Program-made: the position numbers and the translations under genes | Shown: one piece after another, positions 52,704 through 59,113 of the stretch | Layout of the letters: the number at the start of each line of letters is the position of its first letter | Position numbering within the stretch: the first letter of the stretch is position 1 | Notes under the pieces: model-generated | What the model saw: the letters and a program-made list of their open reading frames with translations, nothing else | Told to the model about the DNA's origin: nothing | The model's database searches: none | From: Chryseobacterium sp. MFBS3-17 | GTDB taxonomy: Bacteria; Bacteroidota; Bacteroidia; Flavobacteriales; Weeksellaceae | Assembly: GCF_020687745.1 (NCBI RefSeq) | Contig: NZ_JAJEWK010000013.1 | Coordinates: 1 to 59,113, forward strand | Length of the DNA: 59,113 nt | Direction: 5' to 3'

Positions 52704-53762
52704 ATGGAAACTTTTGATGAAGATTTTGCAGATGAAGAATTACTGGAAGAAGCGTCCGGTGAGGATGAAAACAGTGGTCTCTATGAGCATCTTAAACTGA
52801 AAGTTGACCGGAATCAGGAATCACTGCGTATAGACAAATACCTGGTACTCTTCCGGCAGAACTCTACCCGCAATAAAATTTCACAAGCCTGCCGTGCCGG
52901 AAATGTTCTGGTAAACGGGGTGACCGTAAAACAAAACTACAAAGTAAAACCGGGCGATGAAATTTCGGTAGTGCTGGCCCACCCACCCCGGCAAAATATC
53001 ATCCGGCCACAGGAAATCCCGCTGAATATTGTCTATGAGGATGATGATGTGGTTGTAGTGGACAAGGAAGCAGGAATGGTTGTTCACCCGGGTCACGGCA
53101 ACTGGGATGGCACACTGGTCAATGCGCTGGCCTGGCATTTTGAACAAAGCGGAACCAAAACCGACCTGGACCGTGTGGGACTGGTACACCGCATAGATAA
53201 AGATACCTCCGGTCTCCTGGTCGTAGCCAAAAATGAATATGCGCTGAGTTATCTGGCCAAGCAATTCTTTGACCGCAAAACCAAAAGACTGTACTGGGCA
53301 TTTGTATGGGGAAATCTGGAGGAAGACGAGGGAACCATCAGCGGAAACATAGGCCGACACCCGAAAAACCGGATGCAAATGGCTGTTTTTGCAGACGGAA
53401 GCCAGGGAAAACATGCCGTAACCCATTATAAAGTGATTGAAAGACTGCGTTATATGACCTGGGTAGAGTGCCGGCTGGAAACAGGACGCACCCATCAAAT
53501 CCGGGCTCATTTTAAACACACCGGACACACCCTGCTCAATGATGAACGCTATGAAGGCCACATCCCGCTTCGCGGACAAAACCTGCCCAAATATAAACAG
53601 TTCATTCACAATATATTCGAAATAATGCCAAGACATGCCCTGCACGCCCACACTTTGGGCTTTGTGCATCCGGTGACGAAAAAAGAAATGTATTTTGAAA
53701 GTCCGATGCCTGCGGATATGGACGCAGCAATAAAAAAATGGAGAAATTATATCGAAAAATAA
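52704..53762 (+). CDS. rluD: RluA/RluD family pseudouridine synthase
   Basis: 352 residues from ATG 52704; an in-frame TTG at 52692 is part of the preceding terminator. An acidic N-terminal tail (1-30) precedes an S4 RNA-binding domain (about 40-95) and the catalytic domain with VHRIDKDTSGLLVVAK (catalytic D165). The size and S4 domain fit RluD, which modifies 23S rRNA helix 69; substrate specificity cannot be proven. Placed after the PASTA gene. Confidence 0.9.
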   Translation: METFDEDFADEELLEEASGEDENSGLYEHLKLKVDRNQESLRIDKYLVLFRQNSTRNKISQACRAGNVLVNGVTVKQNYKVKPGDEISVVLAHPPRQNIIRPQEIPLNIVYEDDDVVVVDKEAGMVVHPGHGNWDGTLVNALAWHFEQSGTKTDLDRVGLVHRIDKDTSGLLVVAKNEYALSYLAKQFFDRKTKRLYWAFVWGNLEEDEGTISGNIGRHPKNRMQMAVFADGSQGKHAVTHYKVIERLRYMTWVECRLETGRTHQIRAHFKHTGHTLLNDERYEGHIPLRGQNLPKYKQFIHNIFEIMPRHALHAHTLGFVHPVTKKEMYFESPMPADMDAAIKKWRNYIEK

Positions 53763-53782
53763 AAATATACCAATAAATTTTT

Positions 53783-53790
53783 TATATTTG
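53783..53790 (+). promoter_or_regulatory. Promoter -7 box TATATTTG of the PorP/SprF gene
   Basis: Perfect TAnnTTTG match 23 bases before ATG 53814. The TTG at 53796, at the expected transcript start, is not the start codon. Confidence 0.65.
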
Positions 53791-53813
53791 TTCAATTGAA
53801 ATTAAGATTTGTT

Positions 53814-54761
53814 ATGAGAAAACTATATGCTGTTGTTTGTCTTGCCCTATTTTCTAGCGCATTCCACGCACAGGAAACATTACCCTACTATCAGCAATAT
53901 TTGTTAGACGGTGATTTTCTTTTTAATCCCGCTCAATATGGTAAAACGGATTATGTGCATCTGAATGCCAATTATCAAAAACAGTACTCCTCTTTTAGCG
54001 AATCGCCGAATGTACAATCCATCGGGATGCATGCGAATATTTTCGACAGAGTAGGTGCCGGTATTTCTGTATTCAGAGATCAGAACGGACCTATCAGCGC
54101 CGGCGGAGTAACATTGGGTGCTTCTTATTTTATCCCGATCAGCAGTGACGGAGACAGAAAAGATCAGTTTTCATTCGGTACCAGCGTAAGTGCGTACAAT
54201 ATGAACTTTGACTACACTAAACTGAATACGGATATGCCAAATGATCCCCTGCTGCAGGGAGATAACAGCATTTTCATGATGTACGCCAACTTTGGTCTGG
54301 CCGCAACCTACAGAAACCTCTTCGCAGGAGCTTCCGTTACCGATATTGCACTGAGTAATGACGAAGCCATTGTTAATAACTTTGAACCTTCCCCCATTAA
54401 AATTTATCTGAATCTGGGATATGACTGGGACCTTACAGACGGTTTCACTGTTACGCCGTCTGCATTGATGATATTAAACACCAATTCCAGTATTATGCTG
54501 GACGGGAACCTAATGGGAACCGTAAAAACAGATTACAATAAATTCTCTGCAGGTGCAAGTTTCAGATACACTCAGAACAGATTTGACAACCAGAGTCTGA
54601 GCATCTCTCCAATTGTAAAAGTTCAGCTGAACAGAATGATGATCGGGGCTACCTATAATATCGGACTTTCTGATATCGCCGACTATGGTGGAAGCAGTTT
54701 CATGATTGGTCTGGGATATAATTTCGATAACTTCATCAACACCAGAGGATATCGTTACTAA
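53814..54761 (+). CDS. PorP/SprF family type IX secretion-associated outer-membrane protein
   Basis: 315 residues from ATG 53814. Signal peptide cut after FHAQ. The mature N terminus, LPYYQQYLLDGDFLFNPAQYG, is the hallmark of PorP/SprF; then a barrel of about 14 strands (GAGISVFRDQNGPISAGGVTLGASYF) ending MIGLGYNFDNF. These proteins help move or anchor T9SS cargo such as gliding adhesins, usually beside an SprB-like gene; none is here. It is a lone gene with its own promoter and terminator. Confidence 0.93.
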   Translation: MRKLYAVVCLALFSSAFHAQETLPYYQQYLLDGDFLFNPAQYGKTDYVHLNANYQKQYSSFSESPNVQSIGMHANIFDRVGAGISVFRDQNGPISAGGVTLGASYFIPISSDGDRKDQFSFGTSVSAYNMNFDYTKLNTDMPNDPLLQGDNSIFMMYANFGLAATYRNLFAGASVTDIALSNDEAIVNNFEPSPIKIYLNLGYDWDLTDGFTVTPSALMILNTNSSIMLDGNLMGTVKTDYNKFSAGASFRYTQNRFDNQSLSISPIVKVQLNRMMIGATYNIGLSDIADYGGSSFMIGLGYNFDNFINTRGYRY

Positions 54762-54784
54762 TCAAAAAATAATTCAATACATTT

Positions 54785-54811
54785 GAGCTCCGAATTTCCG
54801 GAGCTTTTTTT
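54785..54811 (+). terminator. Intrinsic terminator of the PorP/SprF gene, adjoining the hemW start
   Basis: GAGCTCCG, AATTT loop, CCGGAGCT-TTTTTTT. The T-run ends at the base before the hemW ATG (54812), so hemW needs another promoter or read-through transcript. Confidence 0.85.
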
Positions 54812-55936
54812 ATGATTTATCTTCACATCCCTTTTTGCAAACAAAAATGCAGCTATTGCAATTTCCACTTCTCTACTTCACTGAAGCTAAAGGAAGAAAT
54901 GCTGAGCGCTATGAAAAAGGAAATCACGATGCGGGGCGGGGAACTGCAGGACAAAACCCTGCGTTCACTTTACTTTGGCGGCGGAACACCTTCTGTACTT
55001 TCTTCAGATGAAATCAGATCCCTGCTGGATCAGATCCTGCAACACCATAACTTTGCACCGGACATTGAAATCACCCTGGAAGCCAATCCGGATGACCTGG
55101 ATTCGGCATTCGTGAAAGGACTTCGCAGCGCAGGAATTAACCGGCTTTCCATAGGGACTCAGAGTTTCCACGATGCAGAGCTGAAATTCATGAACCGTGC
55201 GCATAATGCTGCCCAGGCAGAAGATTCCATCAAAAGGGTGCAGGACTCCGGAATTGAGAACATCAGCATTGACCTTATTTATGGATCGCCGGTGTCAGAT
55301 ACAGACATCTGGAAACAGAATCTGGAGAAAACCGCAGCATTGCAGGTACCGCACATCTCTTCATACGCATTAACCGTAGAACCAAAAACCGCACTGAGCG
55401 CATGGATTTCACAAAATAAGATTCAGCAACCTTCAGAATCAGAACAAAACCTGGAATTCCATCTGATGTGCGACTTTCTGAAAGCAAACGGATTTGACCA
55501 TTATGAAATTTCAAATTTTGCCAGACCCGGATTTTACTCGCAACACAATTCTGCATACTGGAAATACAGCCCATATCTGGGAATAGGCCCTTCTGCACAT
55601 TCGTATGACGGATCAGACCGAAGAAGCTGGAATCTGGCCAATAACATCCTTTACATCCGTGAACTGGAAGCAGGCAGACTGCCCTCAGAATCCGAACACC
55701 TGAGTGCCAAAGACCGGTTTAACGAAATGGTGATGACCGGCCTGCGCACCTCCCGCGGAGTTGACCTCCGGAAGCTGCAGCAACTGTGCGGAGACGACCT
55801 GATGGAACACCTGAAGCACGAAAGCCGTTCAAAACTGGAAGACGGCCTGCTCATACTGGCAGAAAACCATATGAAAATCCCGGAGAAACATTGGTTTCTG
55901 GCAGACGGAATTGCCTCAGATTTATTTAAACTCTGA
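54812..55936 (+). CDS. hemW: Radical SAM family heme chaperone HemW
   Basis: 374 residues. Iron-sulfur motif C9-x3-C13-x2-C16 (PFCKQKCSYCNF), YFGGGTPSVL (SAM-binding), ISIDLIYGSPVSDTD, and DHYEISNFARPGFYSQHN near residue 230, all HemW signatures distinguishing it from coproporphyrinogen dehydrogenase HemN. It inserts or shuttles heme into respiratory proteins. The ATG follows immediately after a terminator T-run, so its transcription source is unclear. Confidence 0.94.
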   Translation: MIYLHIPFCKQKCSYCNFHFSTSLKLKEEMLSAMKKEITMRGGELQDKTLRSLYFGGGTPSVLSSDEIRSLLDQILQHHNFAPDIEITLEANPDDLDSAFVKGLRSAGINRLSIGTQSFHDAELKFMNRAHNAAQAEDSIKRVQDSGIENISIDLIYGSPVSDTDIWKQNLEKTAALQVPHISSYALTVEPKTALSAWISQNKIQQPSESEQNLEFHLMCDFLKANGFDHYEISNFARPGFYSQHNSAYWKYSPYLGIGPSAHSYDGSDRRSWNLANNILYIRELEAGRLPSESEHLSAKDRFNEMVMTGLRTSRGVDLRKLQQLCGDDLMEHLKHESRSKLEDGLLILAENHMKIPEKHWFLADGIASDLFKL

Positions 55937-55956
55937 TTAGGAATCCGCCATAATTG

Positions 55957-55964
55957 GTTATTTT
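55957..55964 (+). promoter_or_regulatory. Promoter -7 box TATTTTTG of murI
   Basis: Perfect TAnnTTTG match 18 bases before the TTG start of murI. Confidence 0.6.
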
Positions 55965-55982
55965 TGCACTAAATATTTCAGT

Positions 55983-56813
55983 TTGAAAAAGAAAAAAGAA
56001 GATTATTCGGATCTGAATGCACAGCAACCCATTGGAATTTTTGATTCCGGCGTGGGCGGTCTCACGGTAGCGCGCGAAATCAAGCGCATGCTTCCACAGG
56101 AAAACCTGGTATACTTCGGGGACACCAAACACCTGCCCTATGGTGAAAAAAGCCGTGAAGCGATTGTCGGATACGCTACCAGGATTGCAACATTTCTGCT
56201 GGAGAAAAACTGTAAAGCCATTGTCATTGCCTGCAATTCTGCCACTGCTAATGCTCTGAAAGAAGTAATTGAACTGGTAGACGGCAGAGTTCCGGTAATA
56301 GATGTCATCAACCCTGTGGCAGAGAAAGTGGCTTTTGAAATCCATACCAATGTAGGGGTTATTGCCACCAAAGCAACCGTATACTCCGGTCTGTACCGCA
56401 AAAGCATCCGTAAACATAACAAATTTATTAAAGTAGTTGAACTGGCTACGCCTATGCTGGTGCCGGCTATAGAAGAAGGCTTCCGGAATCATCCTATTAC
56501 CCATGCCATCATCTACAATTACCTGAGCAATAACAAACTGAAAAACATTGAAACCCTGATTCTGGGCTGCACCCACTATCCGCTGCTCATCAATGAAATA
56601 AAACAGTTCTACGGTAACCGTGTACGCGTCATAGACTCCCCGGGTATAGTGGTTACTGAACTTAAACAGATACTGGATAAACACCAACTGCTGAATACCG
56701 GAAACAAATCTCCCGAGTATGAGTTTTATGTTTCGGATATTACCCGGAATTTTGAGAAAATATCCAAAAAAATATTCGGAAATGCGATTGTACTTAATCT
56801 GAAAGTACTTTAG
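55983..56813 (+). CDS. murI: Glutamate racemase
   Basis: 276 residues. It makes D-glutamate for peptidoglycan. Both catalytic cysteines are present, C84 (ACNSATA) and C196 (GCTHYP), with IFDSGVGGLTV at 19-29. The start is a TTG at 55983 (read MKKKKEDYSDLNAQQ): no ATG lies between the promoter box and the conserved IGIFDSG segment. A terminator follows the stop. Third cell-wall gene in this part of the window. Confidence 0.94.
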   Translation: MKKKKEDYSDLNAQQPIGIFDSGVGGLTVAREIKRMLPQENLVYFGDTKHLPYGEKSREAIVGYATRIATFLLEKNCKAIVIACNSATANALKEVIELVDGRVPVIDVINPVAEKVAFEIHTNVGVIATKATVYSGLYRKSIRKHNKFIKVVELATPMLVPAIEEGFRNHPITHAIIYNYLSNNKLKNIETLILGCTHYPLLINEIKQFYGNRVRVIDSPGIVVTELKQILDKHQLLNTGNKSPEYEFYVSDITRNFEKISKKIFGNAIVLNLKVL

Positions 56814-56821
56814 CAAACTCC

Positions 56822-56857
56822 AAAAAAAGAGTCCTCACTACACGCGGGACTCTTTTT
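56822..56857. terminator. Bidirectional terminator between murI and the LamG/T9SS gene
   Basis: AAAGAGTCC and GGGACTCTTT pair with A-run and T-run at either end, between convergent genes. Confidence 0.88.
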
Positions 56858-56874
56858 CATTCTGAATGAAAGCG

Positions 56875-57846
56875 CTATTGCTTCTGGAATTTTACCTGCT
56901 GCCCTGCGATCTGAATAATGTACATCCCTCTGGCCAGATCCGTTACATCAATACGGCTGCTTCTTTTACCGGCATTGCCTGTTTTTACCAGTTGTCCGGA
57001 CATGCTGTACATCTTGAATCCTTCAGAATCTTTGAGTCCGCGGATGGTAATAAAATCAGCAGCAGGATTGGGTGCAACAGTAAATGATAAATTGGTGGCT
57101 CCGGTTTCTGCTGTAGAAAGCGTGCTGTTTCCAACCCAATTAGATCCGGTACCGCTCAGTGCAAAATTATGCAAGGTACCGTTCAGGTTAGTCAATTCGT
57201 CATTCAGAGTGGTTTCCGTAGGATTATTTCCATTTGCAATTCCCTGGTTAAATTTATAATATGCTACAAGCCCATTCTGAGGCAGTGCAATTTCAGTATT
57301 CATAGCCGCGGTAATCTCAGCAGGAGTTCGCACTACACTCCAAACACGGAACTCATCCATGGTACCGGCAAAACGCTGCATTCCGTCAGATTTAGCGCCA
57401 AAAGCCATTAAATTTGCTGTACCGGTAGAGGAGGTTCCGCCACCAATTCCGGTTTGCAGCACGCCGTCCAGATATACTGCCAGTCCTCCCGTAACACTTC
57501 TGCTTACTGCAATGTGCGTCCAGGTATTCAGCGGCAGTGAGTTATCGGTCGCAAAACTGCTGATACCTGTACCATACACATACAATTTGCCGGCAGAATT
57601 GAGCATCAGACTCAGATAGTTTGATGAGGTGGTCTGCACAAAAAACACCCTGTTGGTAGAGAAAGCTGTGGGATACACCCGAACTTCAAGAGTAAAATCC
57701 TGAGTGGAAACGTCATTAAACACAGTAGGAACAGCCGAAGAAATGTAGTCATTAGATCCGTCAAAATTCAAGGCATTGCCGGCCTGCCCTTTCATCATAG
57801 AACCAGACAGTGCTAAAATCAAAATAAGATAGTAATTTTTCAACAT
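56875..57846 (-). CDS. Secreted LamG-like (jellyroll) protein with T9SS sorting domain, second copy of the design
   Basis: 323 residues from ATG 57846 (MLKNYYLILILALSGSMMKG); the upstream in-frame ATG codons lie inside or before the promoter box at 57868-57875. Signal peptide, then a LamG/concanavalin domain (about 25-205: ALNFDGSNDYISSAVP, TWTHIAVSRSVTGGLAVYLDG, GTMDEFRVWSVVRTPAEI), a spacer, and a T9SS sorting domain (FTVAPNPAADFITIRG...IDVTDLARGMYIIQ). Same plan as the 14000-14938 protein but a different jellyroll subtype. Surface display or release is predicted; ligand unknown. Confidence 0.9.
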   Translation of the reverse strand: MLKNYYLILILALSGSMMKGQAGNALNFDGSNDYISSAVPTVFNDVSTQDFTLEVRVYPTAFSTNRVFFVQTTSSNYLSLMLNSAGKLYVYGTGISSFATDNSLPLNTWTHIAVSRSVTGGLAVYLDGVLQTGIGGGTSSTGTANLMAFGAKSDGMQRFAGTMDEFRVWSVVRTPAEITAAMNTEIALPQNGLVAYYKFNQGIANGNNPTETTLNDELTNLNGTLHNFALSGTGSNWVGNSTLSTAETGATNLSFTVAPNPAADFITIRGLKDSEGFKMYSMSGQLVKTGNAGKRSSRIDVTDLARGMYIIQIAGQQVKFQKQ

Positions 57847-57867
57847 AATAAAAATTTTTGTTTCCAT

Positions 57868-57875
57868 CAAAATTA
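57868..57875 (-). promoter_or_regulatory. Promoter -7 box TAATTTTG for the LamG/T9SS protein
   Basis: Perfect TAnnTTTG match on the minus strand, 21 bases before ATG 57846. A TTTG at 57894-57891 is closer than the usual -33 distance. Confidence 0.55.
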
Positions 57876-58042
57876 ATCAAATTTTCTTAACAAATAGAAA
57901 AATAAACTACTATTTCACAACACTATTATCACTCAAAAAGCAATAACATTAACAACACCTAAAAACCAACAAAATTTCTACTTCATTCAGACTCATGCTG
58001 TATAGGAGCTTCATGTGCGGTGCTTCGGCATACGTGTTCTGC

Positions 58043-58116
58043 GCGCTGTACGCTATTACTCCTCCCCGCCCCTTTCCAGGGGCGTGTGCGGGGTAGCCGC
58101 TGCCATCACGGCTATG
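58043..58116 (+). repeat. Dispersed palindromic repeat, copy D (diverged)
   Basis: Has GCTGTACGCT, then CTCCCCGCCCCT...AGGGGCG...GCGGGG as a GC-rich stem, then GCCGCTGCCATC and CGGCTATG. The outer blocks agree closely with copy B; the TATCTTTT and AAAAGGAT pieces of the other copies are replaced. Confidence 0.65.
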
Positions 58117-58187
58117 TTGAGGGGATGTGCTTCGAAACACTGACAGAGCAGCCACGTAATCAAAAAAATCAGGGAAGCCGGAAAGAA

Positions 58188-58673
58188 TTACATCAGTTTA
58201 AAATGACGGAACAAAAACCCGCCACCAAGCCCCACCGAAATGAACGGACTTCCTTTCTGTAGGGGCAAAAGGTAATCATAGCCTAGTTTGAAGACCAGAA
58301 AGCCCCATTCTGCATAGAGATGTGGGGTAAAACGAAACTGGTTACTGAACCGGGAATTAAAATCAAGTAAATAGCCGGCAGTAAGACCAGCATAAACTAA
58401 GTGAGACTTTGAACTCCCTTCATCCAGAAAATACATAGCGATGCTTTGAAACTGCAGTCCGGAAGGCAACAGCGGATTCCCGGAGGTATAATCCACTCCA
58501 AAAGAAACTTCGTAAGGTAAATCTTTATCAAAAAGAACAGGAGCATTGACTGTGGCCTGAAACATCAGTTCCTTGTCAAATTTAGCCCCAATACCGATGA
58601 GTTGTGCATGCACATACACAGCAGCAGACATCAATAATACAACAGAAAACAATCTAACTCTCACAATATACAC
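58188..58673 (-). CDS. Small outer-membrane beta-barrel-like protein, function unknown
   Basis: 161 residues from a GTG at 58673. Signal peptide cut after VHAQ. The rest alternates short amphipathic strands (IGIGAKFDKELMFQATVNAP, LPYEVSFGVDYTSG, FTPHLYAEWGFLVFKLGYDY, FISVGLGGGFLFRHF) as in 8-stranded barrels. No family recognised. The TAGTTTTG promoter box at 58691-58698 supports a start close to 58673; a second GTG at 58664 is an alternative. Confidence 0.65.
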   Translation of the reverse strand: MYIVRVRLFSVVLLMSAAVYVHAQLIGIGAKFDKELMFQATVNAPVLFDKDLPYEVSFGVDYTSGNPLLPSGLQFQSIAMYFLDEGSSKSHLVYAGLTAGYLLDFNSRFSNQFRFTPHLYAEWGFLVFKLGYDYLLPLQKGSPFISVGLGGGFLFRHFKLM

Positions 58674-59010
58674 TTTAAACGCCCTTTTGACAAAACTAAT
58701 AAAAAGATATGATTCGGAATAGCCGGGAGATAATTAAACAACAAAATCCCCGGAAAACGATTACACAAATAATGTCAGATGTCAGATGTCAGATGTCAGA
58801 CATCTGACTTTTTATTATCTGATGGCTTGCATCACCACACTTTAGCGCTGGGACATCCAGAACCAATACAATCAAATAATTACTTTACAGTAACTCAATA
58901 ACTTATATTTAAGGCAGGTGTTTCTATGGCAGAAGTGCGGTAGCCTGGAAAAGATTGCAAATGCTGCCAAACTATTGATGTACTGAGGTGGAGATGCAAT
59001 GTATAGAAAC
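58674..59010. other. Interval between the barrel gene and the rRNA terminator
   Basis: About 340 bases. It holds the promoter box TAGTTTTG (58691-58698, minus) and a tandem heptamer array at 58772-58808. The remainder shows no gene, tRNA or recognisable regulatory element. Confidence 0.6.
58772..58813. repeat. Tandem heptamer ATGTCAG array ending in a hairpin
   Basis: Four perfect ATGTCAG units (58772-58799) followed by ACATCTGAC. The last units pair as GTCAGATGT, CAG loop, ACATCTGAC, then TTTTT, a terminator-like form on the plus strand. The unit matches the spacer between rpsI and rpsB. Confidence 0.8.
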
Positions 59011-59048
59011 AAAAAAAAATCCTTATCAAATGAATGATAAGGATTTTT
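59011..59048 (-). terminator. Terminator of the rRNA operon
   Basis: AAATCCTTATC, eight-base loop, GATAAGGATTT with A- and T-runs, just past the 3' end of the 5S rRNA on the minus strand. Confidence 0.85.
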
Positions 59049-59055
59049 AAAAAAA

Positions 59056-59113
59056 CTGGCGGCGACCTACTCTCCCGCGTTAGCAGTACCATCGGCGCTA
59101 GAGGGCTTAACTT
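59056..59113 (-). rRNA. rrf: 5S ribosomal RNA, 3' part, cut by the window edge
   Basis: On the minus strand the last 58 bases read AAGTTAAGCCCTCTAGCGCC, then GATGGTACTGC, and end GAGTAGGTCGCCGCCAG, the conserved 3' half of 5S rRNA. The rest, and presumably 23S and 16S, lie beyond the window. Confidence 0.95.

Larger units (their letters stand above)
57847..58187. other. Interval with repeat copy D
   Basis: About 340 bases between two minus-strand genes. It contains the LamG gene promoter on the left and repeat copy D in the middle. No open frame here resembles a protein. Confidence 0.6.

Noticed and set aside
55926-56816. 296-codon minus-strand frame opposite murI
   Set aside because: Shadow of glutamate racemase, whose catalytic cysteines are all on the plus strand.
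1-59113. CRISPR array, prophage, insertion sequence or restriction-modification system
   Set aside because: No spaced direct repeats of CRISPR size, no transposase, integrase, phage structural or methyltransferase/restriction genes could be recognised on either strand.

Overview
The window reads as a chromosomal segment of a Bacteroidota flavobacterium, most likely Weeksellaceae (Chryseobacterium/Kaistella lineage). Evidence: secreted proteins ending in type IX secretion (T9SS) sorting domains, a PorP/SprF-like protein, the gene order rplM-rpsI-rpsB, many lipoproteins, and repeated use of the Bacteroidota promoter (TTG, about 19 nt, TAnnTTTG) directly upstream of genes. Most of it is ordinary housekeeping DNA of moderate GC; the left edge and several intergenic islands are the accessory parts.

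Layout. 1-1600: an AT-rich lincosamide-nucleotidyltransferase-like gene followed by a gene-poor stretch with a palindromic repeat. 1640-10232: M3 peptidase, a GIN-domain lipoprotein, two secreted proteins, trmB, and ribosomal genes rplM-rpsI-rpsB without tsf behind them. 10314-13939: a palindromic repeat, then a fused B12-dependent isobutyryl-CoA mutase (IcmF). 14000-20239: a LamG/T9SS protein, a serine hydrolase, a PadR-controlled membrane protein with an MBL hydrolase behind it, and an M64 peptidase. 20393-25294: ruvC, a DUF4407 protein, a copper nitrite reductase operon (nirK, nirV-like, SCO), and a second copy of a small domain also seen at 5660-6538. 25488-29300: a LuxR regulator, guaB, a GlmU-like protein, and rpmE2. 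29488-34934: beta-helix lipoprotein, MazG-like, aroA, SDR and an Omp85-like barrel in one run. 35974-42702: a four-gene DNA-repair cluster (PdeM, Lhr-like helicase, ATP-dependent ligase, MBL exonuclease) with a catalase-like protein upstream. 42908-46600: two ring-cleaving dioxygenases and an esterase (quinone-detoxification type), then three gene remnants fused head to tail. 46656-49941: secreted protein, acyl-CoA carboxylase beta, TRIC channel. 49956-56813: coaD, ddl, PASTA protein, rluD-like, PorP/SprF, hemW, murI. 56875-59113: LamG/T9SS protein, another palindromic repeat, a small barrel protein, and the 3' end of a 5S rRNA gene on the minus strand.

Most notable structure outside the genes: (i) a dispersed palindromic repeat family, four copies, two of them beside decayed gene fragments; (ii) a textbook PadR operator overlapping a consensus promoter; (iii) an orphan plus-strand terminator near 49200 with no gene feeding it; (iv) promoter boxes so close to start codons that ruvC and the gene at 4801 may be leaderless; (v) possible integron-like or other mobile boundaries around the lincosamide gene. 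I did not find a clear defence island, CRISPR array, prophage or insertion sequence.
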